Assembly (NCBI GenBank): GCA_027943335.1
Contig: BSBK01005652.1
Span: 1,308,001 to 1,372,000, forward strand
DNA from: Chamaecyparis obtusa
Lineage: Eukaryota > Streptophyta > Pinopsida > Cupressales > Cupressaceae
DNA: 64,000 nucleotides
Reading direction: 5' to 3'
How positions within the stretch are numbered: position 1 is the first letter of the stretch; every line of letters begins with the position of its first letter. The notes beneath the pieces are model-generated. The model was not told the origin of the DNA, ran no database searches, and saw nothing but the letters and a program-made list of their open reading frames with translations. The position numbers and the translations under genes were made by a program. This document shows, piece after piece, positions 34,121 through 45,848 of the stretch.

Positions 34121-35248
34121 TGCTTCTTTTCACATGACCTCTCATCGACACTAGTTCTCAAAATATGAAGAGTTTGATGGTGGAAAGGTGTAATTGGGTG
34201 ATGATTCTCACCTAAAGATAGTTGGATGCAGAAGGGTCACTATCAAATTTCCTGATGGATGAGAAAAGGGAATCAATGGAGTTATGCACATTCTGGGTTT
34301 GGCATGAAACTTATTATCTGTAAGTATGTTGAATGATGTAGGTGTGCAAGTTGTCTTTTCGAAAGATGGATGCAAGATGATGAGAGGTTCTATGGTGCTC
34401 GCTAGAGGTACCAGGAGAGGTACTTTGTTTTAGCTTGAAACATGTATTGCTCAGTGCAATAGTTCTTCTATTTCAAAGAAGAGAGCAGCTATCACTTCAT
34501 GCCCACCATCTAAACTAGTAGTAAAGAAGACTGTGGCAATGGGTTTTGATGGTAGTGCAGTAAGTGTACCTAAGGGTGCAAACACTTTGGAAGGAAAGCT
34601 TCCTACGAAAAGATGATCTTGTGGCATATGAGATTTGGCCACATTGGTGAGAAGGGTCTTAGGACCTTGAAGAACAAAAGACTTGTTGAGGGGTTAAATG
34701 ATTGCAATCTTGAGTTCAACTTCTACGAACACTGTGTCTATGAGTTTGAATAGTTCTGTAAAGAATGAGGTATCGAGAGGCATAAGATAACTCCTTATAC
34801 CCCACAGCAAAATGGAATTGCAGAGAGAATGAACAGGACACTGATGGAGAAGGATAGGAGTATGCTTAGTGGAGTTGGTTTAGAACACAGGTTTTGGGCC
34901 AAAGCTGTGGCCACTACTTTCTATCTGGTTAACATATCTCCTACATCAGCTCTTGTTGGTAAGACACCCATGGAGGTGTGGTCTGGTAAGAAGCCTTCAA
35001 TTAGACCTCTTCATGTTTTTGGTTGTGAAGCTTATGCACATGTTCCAAATGAGAAAAGATCTAAGTTGGAAAACAAAGCTGTCAAATGTATTTTCATCGA
35101 ATACAGTGTTGGTGTGAAAGGATATAACCTTTGGGATCCTGTGACTAGTAAGGTGTTGTATAGTAGAAATGTTATTTTTAGAGAGCTAACATCTTCTCCT
35201 ATTGTGCTACAACCAGATGAAAAAGAAAAGGAAAAAGATGTTTTTTAG
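34121..35248 (+). pseudogene. Copia C integrase with internal deletion
   Basis: GAG-pre-integrase text (RFGHIGEKGLRTLKNK, about 34630) is followed within about 70 bases by EFEQFCKE and then HKITPYTPQQNGIAERMNR (from 34782). The central integrase core that normally lies between, with the first two catalytic Asp residues, is missing: roughly 150 codons were deleted near 34740. The C-terminal part is open at 34829-35248 (WAKAVATTFYLVN; FGCEAYAHVPNEKR). The element could not integrate itself. Confidence 0.88.
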
Positions 35249-37042
35249 TTGCCTCCTACCCCTGAGAAGACTGAACAGAGGGACCATGTTGGGTCTAATG
35301 ACGAGGAGAGCTCTAGTAGGTCTGATAGTTTAGAAGAAGAGGAAGAACAACCTCAACCCCAGCCCTTGAGGAGATCCATGAGAGAAAGAAAGCAACTAGA
35401 AAGGTTTGGTTATTCTATGTTAGATACTAGTTATGCCTTTGCTTTGATTACTAACACTGATGAGCCTAGATCTGTGAAAGAGGCTTTGGGCATGGAAGAT
35501 GCAGGTTCTTGGATTGAGGCTATGGATGATGAGATGGCTTCATTGGAGAAAAAAAAAACTTGGGACCTTGTACCTTTGCCTAAAGGGAGAAAATTTGTTG
35601 GCTATAAATGGGTGTTCAAGAAGAAATTTTATGCAGATGGCAGTGTTGAAAGGTACAAATCTAGATTGGTTGGTAAGGGGTATTCACAGGTAGAGGGAAT
35701 AGATTATGGTGAAATATTCTCTCCTGTTGCAAAGTTGACATCCATTAGATTTTTGTTATCTCTTGCTACATCATATGATTTAGAGATAGAACAGAGGGAT
35801 GTGAAGATAGCTTTCCTTCATGGTGATTTGGAGGAAGAGATTTATATGTCACAGCCTGAGCACTACATTGTTAAAGGTAAAGAATCCTTAGTTTGCAGAT
35901 TAAAGAAATCTCTATATGGTTTGAAGCAATCTCCTAGGATGTGGTACCTTAAGTTTGATGCCTTTGTGTTGTCAATTGGATTTTTAAGATTGAAATCAGA
36001 TCATTGTGTTTATTTTAGAGTTGAAAATGATCACCTTCTTATTGTTGCATTATATGTTGATGATATGTTGTTGTTTGGGAAGGGTAAGGGTATGATTTCT
36101 AATTTTAAATCTCAGTTGTCAGCACAGTTTGAGATGAAAGATCTTGGGGCAGCTAGGTACATCTTGGGTATGGAAATCAGTAGAGACAGGTCTAACAAAA
36201 AACTTTGGTTGAGTCAAAGTAAGTATGTGAAGTCTGTGTTGGATAGGTTCAGTATGGCAGATTGTAGACCACTTTGTGTTCCTATTTCTCTGGGAACAAA
36301 GTTATCTGTAGATGATTGTCCAAAATCTCCTAGTGAGGTGGAGGACATGAGTAGAGTACCTTATGCTAGTTCAGTTGGTAGTCTTATGTATGCTATGGTC
36401 TGTACTAAACCAGACATTTCCCAAGTAGTGGGAGTCCTAAGTCAGTTTATGGCTAACCCTGGATGAGTACATTGGGATGTAGTTAAGCGAGTATTTAGAT
36501 ATTTGAGGGGTACATTAGATTACTCCATATTTTATCATGGTAACTCTTCTGGATCTCTGCATTTAATTTGTATTTGTGGGTTTGTGGATTCAGATTGGGT
36601 AGGTGATATTGATAGTAGGAGATACACCAGTGCTTATGTGTTCACTATGTTTGGTGGTGCCATTAGTTGGATCAATAAGCGACAACCTGTGGTTGATTTT
36701 TCCATTACAGAAGTTGAGTACATGACTGCTACTCATGCTTGTAAGGAAGCCATTTTTCTTAGGAGATTATGTTCTGATGTTGGTATTGATATAGAACAGA
36801 TTACTATTTGGTGTGACAGTCAAAGTGCTATTTGTCTTCCAAAAAATCCAACTTTCCATACCAGAACGAAGCACATTGATGTGCAGTTTCACTTTGTGAG
36901 AGATATGGTGGAAGATGGAAAGGTAAATTTGGAGAAGGTAGATACTGTGAAGAATGTTGCAAATGCATTAATAAAACTAGTGGGCACTGAGAAGTTTAGA
37001 TGGTGTTCGGAGTCTATCAGCCTTTTGGCCTATAGCAGTTAA
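35249..37042 (+). pseudogene. Copia C reverse transcriptase and RNase H
   Basis: The best preserved pol in the window: 35249-36466 and 36503-37042 are open. RT blocks are FVGYKWVFKKKFYADGSVE, FSPVAKLTSIRFLL, RDVKIAFLHGDLEEEIYM, KKSLYGLKQSPRMWY and catalytic YVDDMLLF (about 36055). RNase H shows GFVDSDWVGDIDSRR, FSITEVEYMTATHA and WCDSQSAICLPKNP. A stop at 36464 (TGA at an expected Arg or Gly) and a frame change follow at about 36466-36500. Confidence 0.93.
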
Positions 37043-37083
37043 AGTTCCTGTTATGTTCCTGTTGCTCTTACAAGGTGTTCGAC

Positions 37084-37094
37084 AAGTGGGAGAA
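37084..37094 (+). promoter_or_regulatory. Copia C polypurine tract
   Basis: AAGTGGGAGAA directly before the 3' LTR start TGTTAGGAATAAGG at 37095. Confidence 0.75.
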
Positions 37095-37183
37095 TGTTAG
37101 GAATAAGGTGTCTCAACCTTGGATATTTCCTATTCTTATTATTTGTTTTGTAAATGTATTTTTTGCAAATAATGAAATTAAGT
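37095..37183 (+). repeat. Copia C 3' LTR, left remnant
   Basis: 89 bp equal to 32266-32354 of the 5' LTR. The next ~605 bp of the LTR are absent. Seven bases (37184-37190, ATTTTTT) separate it from F1 and match neither side well. Confidence 0.88.
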
Positions 37184-37190
37184 ATTTTTT

Positions 37191-40100
37191 GAACAAAACT
37201 TAAACTTAGATTCCTCCCAAGGTTCCCTTTTCATTTAAATGCATGATTCATTCAAATCCATTAAGTAAACTAACAACAAGATTTATTTCTCAAAGAAAAT
37301 TACAACGTATCACTATAAGATTCTTTATTAAGAACTACAAAGTAATTTCATTTCAATTTTCCATTTAAAATCATCTACATTCCTAAGTACCCTTTATGAA
37401 AAATATAAATTTTAAATCAAATAGAATCATCTAAACCATTTGATACATTGCAAGTAATACATTTGTTTTTCAATAGCCTTTTTTTTCACTTAAATAAGAA
37501 ACATACTACTATACTTGAAATGTTACCAAATCTTTTTTTTTCTTTTCCAACATACATCTGATACATAAGGTTCACATCCCCCTTTTCCCTCTTTCCTAAG
37601 TCTACCCATTCCAAATACATTATTTTGAAATACATTACGGATTACATTACATTCAACTCCTGATGGGAGGTAACAATAATTTTACATCATGAAATATAAT
37701 TACAAAGCCTTCATTCTTCAAATTGGTACATAAGCAAGCATGGATCTTCAAACACTGCATCCACAACAAATACCTCGATAAAATATTTACCACCCAACCA
37801 TGTGGATACCTAAAAGGCCCACTCCCCCGTGCTAGGAGATAAACACCAAGGTCCACAAAGAAGGAATAGCTAGGCCAAACCTAGGGTTGGGTAACCTTTC
37901 CCAATAGAAAATAAAAGATGATCAAAGTATGAATCTTTCCCAAAAAGGCTCTAAGGCTTGGTAGAAACTCTAAGCAACAACCTAAGTGAGTGTCATTGCC
38001 TAGCCCTCACTCCTTGGGTTGTCCTGGTACTAGCCACTCTGGGCCCCGGCCCCTAAGTAGGCACATGCGGGATCGAATGCCTTTCATATTGACAAGCGCT
38101 ATTCAATCGTACCTACGCATAGGTACCTTCTCCCACTCCCATCCATAGCCTTTAGTAGCGCTAATGGCATGGGCGAGGCACATTTAATATTTTTAATGTT
38201 TTAACCCATTCCCATAAGTTTAATTAAGTTTTCACTTGTTAAATAACTCTTCAGTCAGTTATCCTGGTTCTAGCCACTTAGGGCCCCGGCCCCGCACTGA
38301 GAGCCACTCACTAGGTGTCGTTAGGTTTTCTACCCTTAACCCGCATTTCACAATCACATCATAAACATAGTAGAAACATCATAAACACATTTGTAAGATT
38401 GCATCAAAGAGTAGAAAATAATAAGATAGTTTATGAATGTTTAGGGAAATTAGGAACGTTTAAGGATGTTTAGAATGTCCTGATCCTTTAGACAACCGTA
38501 AAACCTAAACTACTTCCTAAACACATCCTAACCCTATTAATGCATCTAAATGCATTGGATATAACCTTTGCCAAACATATTTAAGGTTTTCACGAATTTC
38601 CATATGCCAAAAGACAATGTTCCATAAATTTCCATCTAAGTTTGAAATATGACTAAGTCTAGTTTTTCTGAAAATCTAAAATCTAGAAGCCAGAGCTTAA
38701 CTCCTAGGAACCTAAAACCTATTCCAATGGATTCAAAGGGTACCTAATCCCTTTATACAAGTATAACTTAAAGTATAAGAATTAAAGTACGTAAACTTAT
38801 ACTTGTATAAACGACTTTTCTAAAGTTAATTAACGTTTCCATATAAAACTTACACTATTCAAATAATTATTAGAACTCTTTACATTTACCCAAGAATCAC
38901 ATACTTTAAATCCCATATTCCAAACTTTCAGTTTATCATCCCTTTAGTTTAACATAGTATCAAGTTTTATTGAAATCCTATGTTTTAAAAATTTGGTTTG
39001 CCACGACAAAACATCTTCAAAAATGTGCATTCCTTATTAAAGTTTGATTTCAAAAGTTGGAACGTCTTGCAAGGGACTATTTTATAGACCTAACTGGCAG
39101 CAAGCAATGAACAGTTTACGGTAACAAAAGATGTTATTAGACTGAGGCATTCTTATTGATTAAATCTTAATGTTGAACAATTTTCATAGAAAACGTTACA
39201 TCCCTCTCACAGCAACGTGAAGTGTAGTCTCCTTGTTCTTATCTATTTTGCAACACGTAAGCCTATTTTCTTCTATTAAACTTGCCTAAAAAGTCTCTAG
39301 GTTTTGACAATACGTGATTTCTTAATAAACAGATTGAAACTTCCTATTTGTAATTTTGTGCGTGAGTAAATCTCCAGCAGTAAACCTAATTGTAATTTAA
39401 TAGAAACATGTGGAGTGTTGTCTTTCTGTATACAACTCCGTGAAGTGCACAATAAGAGATTCGATGCTCTTATAAAAGAAATTTGTAGATAACAATCTTT
39501 TGAAATAGAAAACCATATTATCTGTGTTAATTAATGGCTACTCATTAATACTTTATTCTTTGTTCACTTTCACATTATCTTGTCATTTCTTGTACAGCGA
39601 TGGTTTTATTATTATTATCATGATGCAGCCAAAGGAAAGGACTTTTAACAATCATCATTTGAAAGAGGTTTGGTAAAGAACTATATGCACAATAAGCATT
39701 ATTGGAGGCCCTTTCAACTACGATATCCAAGTTGTGATTGGCCTTTGATGAACTTGGCCCTACACTGAACACTTGTTCATGTTGTGATAGTCAAACCTGC
39801 GTGCTGGAGAAATTGTGACACTACTCCAGTCATTGAATAATGGTGAAATGAATCAGGGACTTAGTATGAACTATAGGATATACATTAATGGGGTTATATT
39901 TGGTTGACATTGTTATGTGTGCACCTCTCAATCAATGTTCGTACATGAAATAGTATAATGTGCAGATTTTAAGAGGAATCATACCATGAAGTTTGTGGTT
40001 TTGTCAAAAACAATAGATTTGTACCACATAATAATATAACTAGCAAATTGTAGATGTCCAGAATTGATTTCATTATCAAACAAAACATAAACCTCTGAGA

Positions 40101-41794
40101 CTTAGAAAAAATAATAAATAATCCCAATTTGATTTAGTTTTGTAACTTTGTAATGTAATTATTCAAGCAAATATAACAACAATCAAACATAGCAAAATAT
40201 TTATTATATATAAAAGAGAATAATTTTCTTAGTGTGGATTCCAACCTGGAGTCCTATCGAATCTGGTTGATGAAGGTGAATCCTCTCAATCTCCTTCCAG
40301 CAATTTCCGAAATCTCCAGCCTCTATTCCCAAAATCAAAATGCCCAGCTTCCTAGATTATGAGAAATTTCTCTCCGCCCCCCCCCCCCCCCCACAGAAAA
40401 TCTTTCCTATAAATAAATTGGAGGAGGTGGTTGCATGGGTAATCCAACTGGTGAAACAATTCCAACCTCCCAACCGTTTATAATATGGATTTTTTATAAA
40501 CTTATTCTTGTGAAGGTAAAATTAAATTCTTAATAAAACTATTAAGGAAATCAAATTTATATTCCCTTTATTTTAGGGAGTTAATAATTATTATTATTAT
40601 CTATCTTTCCCAAAAATTATGGCTATCAAAGTGAATATTCTAATCTTAAAATAATTTATTAAATTATTTAACTATGGTAATAGGATAATCCTATTTACCA
40701 TACCACTAATTTATCTATTTATTTATTAATATAATAAATAATTACTTAGTAATAATTATATATAAATATATGTATGCATATGCATATGTGTGCACCCATA
40801 TGCCTATGTGTACATATGTTATTATTATAATAAATATTATTACAAGCATAATATTATTATTATAAAACATATTATTTTCAAATTCATATTCTTCCAAATC
40901 TAATAGCGATACCATTATTTTTATTGCTATAGACTCTTTATCATTATGAGTATTATAAAATAATACCATAAATAGGGCACGTCATTAACGTTAAATGTTA
41001 AAAATAACATTTGTTCTACATATATTATTTATTATTAATGATATTAAATCTCATAATTTAAAACACATACCAACTCGTTCCCAACAACACACTAGAATGT
41101 ATATACGTAACTTTTAATAACAATAAATTACTAAGTCATATCTATCAAAATCTACTAACAACATTGAACATACCATGAAGACAAGAACTAGCTACCAGAT
41201 GCACCAATCCAACAACTATGAGATCACATAAGACATCCACACAAGGGATTGACTCGACACTTCCCACCTAAGGATAAAAGGATCAAAGGTGAAGTTTCTC
41301 CCTGTGGAACTTGGTGATATCTCCATAACAACAACAATGATCAAGGATTTTGAGGGATCGCTCAGACCTGTGAAGCTAGGAGGAGACAATACCCGATACC
41401 TGCAATCCTGCATCACCAAGAAGAGATACATATATATACATATGGATATACAAATCAGATATATACAAGCAAATGACCAGGATCGATACATCATGTGGAC
41501 CTCAACTAAGTGAGTAACTACGACTTCATCCTGAGTCATGAAAACATATCAGACATATATCCATGAAACATAAAACATTAGGATAATGGTTAGATTCAAT
41601 CCTTGGGTTAGATCCACAAAACATATAAAAATAGATGACTTTCTAATCTCATAAACATATAATGATAACCATAAATAAGCATATCCATCATATCATCATT
41701 CACAAAACATAAATGTAAATGTATAGTCTTGACCATCATAATAAAAATGTCCAAATCAGAGAAGTCTAAGAATCACCGTAGGAGAGGTATTACA
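37191..41794. mobile_element. F1: 4.6-kb solo LTR copy, truncated at its left end
   Basis: Collinear with 58795-63393 (4604 versus 4599 bp) at high identity, clearly above 90% by eye. The right end GAGGTATTACA is intact, and after it the Copia C LTR resumes at the point equal to 32960. The first 106 bp present in F2 are missing. No RT, integrase or Gag text was found. ORFs such as 41216-41539 (-) recur in both copies because the DNA is duplicated. A C-tract at 40377-40392 is 16 long, against 8 in F2. The interior holds AT-rich ATTATT tracts (40740-40960) and paired GGCCCCGGCCCC boxes at about 38042 and 38282. Confidence 0.85.
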
Positions 41795-41968
41795 GTTTAT
41801 GTGTTTCAATCTTCTCTATCTATTTTCTGCATGCATGGTATATGGCTGCAATATCTTTGTTAAGTAGCTTAACAAATCTAAAATTGTAAGGATTTAAATA
41901 GATTTTGCACAATACTTTCCTTAAGAGGTTAGTGTAGCAAGTTGTTTCCGCACCTGATTTTCCTTACA
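41795..41968 (+). repeat. Copia C 3' LTR, right remnant
   Basis: 174 bp equal to 32960-33133 with about 12 differences, ending TTTCCTTACA, then the AAAAT duplication. Confidence 0.9.
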
Positions 41969-41973
41969 AAAAT

Positions 41974-42574
41974 AGGTGCATCCTACTTTCTTGCACTCAT
42001 TTTTAGGTGGTCCACTATTATCTTTGATTTGATCTTCAGTCTTTTCAGCATTAGTAGAGTCCTTTTTTGAATCCTTTCTTTCTTGCATATTGTCAATCTG
42101 ATTTTGTGCTTCATTGTATCCAATACAACTGGTGTATCCTTTGACTCTTCTTACATACAACTAAGATTCTATCAAATCAGAACTGGTGTGTAATTTCTCA
42201 GTATGATTCTTTTCTTCTTTCAATTTAGACTCCAAGCTTTCTTTTCTATTTCTTAGCTCCAAGATTTCCATGTTTGCTTTCCTTAGTTCTTCATTCAGCT
42301 GAAGGTTTTCTTTGATCTATTCATCATAGACTGCCTAATTATTAGTCAGCTTATCATCAACCTCTTCAAGTTTTTCTTTTAAGGATTTGTATTCTTCATT
42401 GAGCTTTTTGACCATTGTCCCTAAAGCACTGGTAGAGCATTCTTTCAAATCTTTCCTTAGCTTTTTGATGACTAATTAAGCATCACTGAGTTTTTCCTTT
42501 AGTTCTTTAGATTCTCTTTCTGACTTGTCCAGATCTTCAAGAGAAACTTCAAGATTTCTTTTCAGATGTTTCAT
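41974..42574 (-). pseudogene. Element E ORF1, N-terminal part: coiled coil
   Basis: Starting at the ATG near 42574 (MKHLKRNLEVSLEDLDKSE), the text is a long Leu/Glu/Lys heptad coiled coil (LKEKLEEVDDKL; LQLNEELRKANMEILEL), then KVGCTYF, where Copia C cuts it before the zinc knuckles. This order resembles the C-terminal half of Gag in SIRE-type Copia elements, but the N-terminal gag domain is absent. Four stops are visible, all at positions that read as Gln in context (for example NN-stop-AVYDE). The start is uncertain because the upstream frame is also degenerate. Confidence 0.7.
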
Positions 42575-42629
42575 TTTAGTTTTTTACATGATCTCCTCAA
42601 GTGGTTAAGTGTCTATACTAAGGACCAGA

Positions 42630-42643
42630 GCTCTGATACCAAT
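42630..42643 (-). promoter_or_regulatory. Element E primer-binding site
   Basis: In element sense ATTGGTATCAGAGC, the perfect initiator tRNA-Met site, directly after the LTR end. Identical to Copia B's site including the leading ATT. Confidence 0.92.
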
Positions 42644-43297
42644 TTTTAGGAATGGGAACACTAAGAGGGGTGGTGAATCAATGTTCACTGTATTTTAACT
42701 TTTTACTTTAATCTTTATGTTGAACATAAATGCTTAAGAATTGAATTAAAAATTCACATAAACATGAAACATGAAATCAACACATGACACCAATATGATT
42801 ACAAGGAAACCCAAATAGGTAAAACCCCACTAGGAATTGACACCCACTAATATTTTCACTAGTGTTTTCTGATCCTTGCTAGAAGATCCTTTACCCTGTT
42901 AGGAGTAGTTTTACAATGCTTTAAGTATAGTAGACCTTGTTAAGGGTCAGACCCTGTTAGGAGTCTTTTATAATCATCCCTGTTAGGAGAGAGGATGCAC
43001 TATCCAAGAGCTCACTCCTCAAGTGGTGAAGGCTACAACCTTCTGATTTCAGATACACACTATATCTGTAGGATGAACTATCACTCTAACACTACTTGTC
43101 AGATTAGTTCCTTTGATGCGCTGATGCTTTGACCTCTTGCAAAGATCTAATACATCTTCTACTATCATCGCATGCTTCTACTCTGCTTATCACAACTCTA
43201 TTATCACTTCCATACCAAATACAATGGGTGCACCTTATATTTATGCACTCATACAAAATACATAATTAGGTCAGACCTATAACTAATTACAAGAAAC
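42644..43297 (-). repeat. Element E 5' LTR, inner part
   Basis: 654 bp matching 26845-27498 of the 3' LTR; the terminal CA reads as AA in element sense (one substitution). Copia D interrupts it at 43297/43298. The remainder is at 50361-50821. Confidence 0.9.
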
Positions 43298-43371
43298 TGT
43301 TGGATACAATTGTCTGAAGGACATTGTTGGATTAGCTATGTGTTGTCTTTTATGTCATATCAATTATCATT

Positions 43372-43520
43372 CTCAGTGTCTACCGAGTTCAGTCAGTCAG
43401 CTAAGCTGTTCTCAGTGTCTACTGAGTTCAGTCGGTCAGCTAAGCAGTTCTCAGTGTCTACCGAGCTCAACTGGTTAGCTAGGCGGTTTTTAGTGTCTAC
43501 CAAGATCTCTTGGGTGTCAA
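43372..43520 (+). repeat. 39-bp tandem repeats in the Copia D 5' LTR
   Basis: Three full units start at 43372, 43411 and 43450 and a partial fourth at 43489. Each has the core CAGTGTCTACCGAG and GTCGGTCAGCTAAGC with a few differences. The same array is at 49217-49350 in the 3' LTR. A 39-bp period keeps frame, so short ORFs show a 13-residue repeat, but it lies in the U3 region and is unlikely to be coding. Confidence 0.88.
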
Positions 43521-43797
43521 AAGGAAACATGATAGGGTAACAGTGTTAACTGAGCCTCCTCGGTTATCAAAGGAAAAGTAGTGGTTACCGAGCTCTCTCA
43601 GTCTCTGAAGGATGTTCCAGAATTCGCTGTGGTTACTGAGTTCACTCGGTCACCAAAGGAAATCTTTTCAGGATTAATGTTTACCGAGCAAGGTCAACCC
43701 TTCAACGGATTTTGTTGTTACAGTTTGTTTATCCAAGCTGACTGTTATAATAATTATTAGTGTCGACTTGACAATCTAAATGTTAATTAAAATGGCA

Positions 43798-43810
43798 TAT
43801 ATATATAAGG
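43798..43810 (+). promoter_or_regulatory. Putative TATA box in Copia D 5' LTR
   Basis: TATATATATAAGG, conserved at 49643-49655 in the 3' LTR. Good spacing for a promoter driving RNA that begins in the LTR; inference from motif only. Confidence 0.6.
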
Positions 43811-44515
43811 TCAAGTGGTGAAAAAAATATATACAGCATGCAGAAATCATTTTGAAGAAAGGTATGTGCGAATTTTGAAGGATGGTTAGATATCCTTGAG
43901 GATCAGCAAAGATTTATTTGATCAGTAAGGATCTAGTGAAGTAGAACAAAGATCTATATTCAACAATTCAGTTGCAGGTCATTTCATTGTTACTCTCGTA
44001 CAATTGTAGCAGTGATATCAAAATCTCTTAACTGAGTTGGTTTAACAACCATTTTATAAATCCTCTAACAAGGTGATAGTTCTATTGAATTTTTTCAAGA
44101 CCTCTTACAAGGCCACTCCTAGTAGGGTGATTAAATCTTCTAACAAAGTCACACCTAACAGTGTGTTTTGTAACCTTTTACCGGGTTGGCTTCTAACCGG
44201 GCATCACTTCATAAGAGTGAAAAATAGTAACTAGTTACATTGGTGGTTTTTCCCATATTGGATTTCCATGGTAAATCTGGTGTCTCTTGTGTTCATGTTA
44301 TTTTCTTTATTCATGTAAGTTAATCAGTGATGAATGCTTAAGAAGAGTTTAATTATTACACACTTCAAGGATCAAGTTTTAGCATTTCTCTGTATATTTA
44401 CCGAGTGGCACAGTAAATAATTTGTTAAGATATTTAAGGGATCAATGGTAATATTTTGTGGTTAACTGATTCACCCCCCCCCCCTCTTAGTTACTACATC
44501 TATATTTCCAATAAT

Positions 44516-44527
44516 TGGTATCAGAGC
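44516..44527 (+). promoter_or_regulatory. Copia D primer-binding site
   Basis: TGGTATCAGAGC, the initiator tRNA-Met site, two bases after the LTR end. Confidence 0.92.
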
Positions 44528-44575
44528 TTTTGGTGCTTGCAGGAAGGGTTTCAAGGACCTAAGCTAAAGATCAGG

Positions 44576-45848
44576 ATGTCTTACAAAAGAGAAATTCCAA
44601 GGCTTAACAAAAATAACTTTTCAGCATCGCAAGGTCTCATGAGACTTCATCTGGCTTCCATTGGTGATTCAGGATGCAAATATATTGATCAAGAATATAC
44701 AATTCCTACTGGCACATTAACTATTGAAGACATTACAGAGAAGAAGAACCATAACACTATGATGATAGACATTGCATCAGCTCTTAGCTATGAAGAATTT
44801 GATGAAATCAAAGAATGCACAACTACTCATGAAATGTGGAACAAGCTGAAGAAAATCTATGGCGGTGATGACAATGTGAAGAGAGCCAAAGCAGAGAGCC
44901 TAAGAGGATAGTTTGATCAGATGAAAATGAGAGAAGAAGAAAACATTGCAAAATATGTTGAAAGGATCAAGACAAGTGTTAGTGCAATTAGAGCTTCTGG
45001 AGGAAAAATTGATGATGAAACTATTATAACTAAGGTTCTTAGAACATTACTTCCTATTTATGCAATAAGAGTTTCTGCTATTCAAGAAAGAAGATGTGAA
45101 GAAATCACAATATAACTTTGGATGCCTTAGTTGGAAGATTGACAGCCTTTGAACTGGATAACTATGACAACTATGTTCCAACTTCTAAAAATATTGAATC
45201 AACTTTTGAGGCCAAACTTTCACTCAAGAAAGGGAATAAAATCCAATCAGAAAGTGAAGAAGAAGTAGAGGAAAGTTCTAATAGCGATCTTAAAGTTATT
45301 GAAGCATTACTTGCAAAGAAGTATTCAAGAGGCAGAGGAAAATACAAAGGTAAAACTCCCTTAATCTTTTTTTCATGTGAAGAAATTGGTCATATTGTAG
45401 CTAGGTGTCCAAACAAGCAAAGCAAAGATGAGAAGAAAAGTTACAAGTACAATGGCAAGAAGAATTTCAAATCATTTAAGGATAAAGGTAAGAAAACATG
45501 TTTTTTAGCTAAAGATTCGAATGATAGTGAAGAAGAAATTGTTTTCATTACTGTAAAAGATGAATCTAATAATGATGAAGATGAGATGGCACTTATCTCT
45601 CATATAAGAAAGAATGATACATGGATTATAGACAGTGGATGTTCACATCATATGACTGGTGACAGGACTAAGTTTGAACACTTTGAAAACTTTGATGGTG
45701 GTAATGTAAGGTTTGGAAACAATGAACCTTGTTGTATAAAAGGAAAGGGACGAATTTCATTAACCAAAGAACTTATATGTGATAATGCATATTGGGTTGA
45801 AGGACTAAAGCATAATCTTCTAAGTGTAGCACAGCTAATTAACATTTG
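44576..45848 (+). pseudogene. Copia D gag and protease
   Basis: The chosen start at 44576 gives MSYKREIPRLNKNNF, a normal Copia Gag opening; the longer frame from 44456 lies in the LTR. Gag core: EFDEIKECTTTHEMWNKLKK, then after a TAG at 44909 (Gln expected) FDQMKMREEENIAKY. A frame change lies near 45115. The zinc knuckle SCEEIGHIVARC (about 45373) has the first Cys replaced by Phe. The protease IIDSGCSHHMTGD (about 45627) keeps the DSG catalytic triad. Confidence 0.92.

Larger units (their letters stand above)
32266..41968 (+). mobile_element. Copia C, Ty1/Copia element inside element E
   Basis: 5' LTR 32266-33133 and 3' LTR 37095-37183 plus 41795-41968, with exact AAAAT duplications at 32261-32265 and 41969-41973. 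It interrupts the zinc-knuckle region of element E. Domains are gag-PR-IN-RT-RH of Tork/TNT1-like Copia type (gag opening MEVEKFNGTNFELWK). The 3' LTR received solo LTR F1 and lost about 605 bp. LTR ends differ by about 7% (12 of 174 bp by eye). Confidence 0.93.
43298..44513 (+). repeat. Copia D 5' LTR
   Basis: 1216 bp, TGTTGGATACAATTG...TATTTCCAATA (CA terminus mutated to TA; the 3' copy keeps CAACA). It contains 39-bp tandem repeats, a TATATATATAAGG box at 43798-43810 and an 11-base C-tract at 44474-44484. Confidence 0.93.

Noticed and set aside
40740..40960. Microsatellite-like ATT/TATA tract as matrix attachment region
   Set aside because: Simply AT-rich sequence shared by both F copies; nothing specific supports a function.
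41216..41539. 107-codon minus ORF also present at 62814-63137, apparently conserved
   Set aside because: Both lie in the F1/F2 duplicated solo LTR. Identity reflects DNA duplication, the plus strand is equally conserved, and no domain is visible.
43310..43540. Small repeat protein with 13-residue units in Copia D
   Set aside because: The 39-bp array lies in the LTR upstream of the TATA box, and the frame is not kept in the same form in the 3' LTR.
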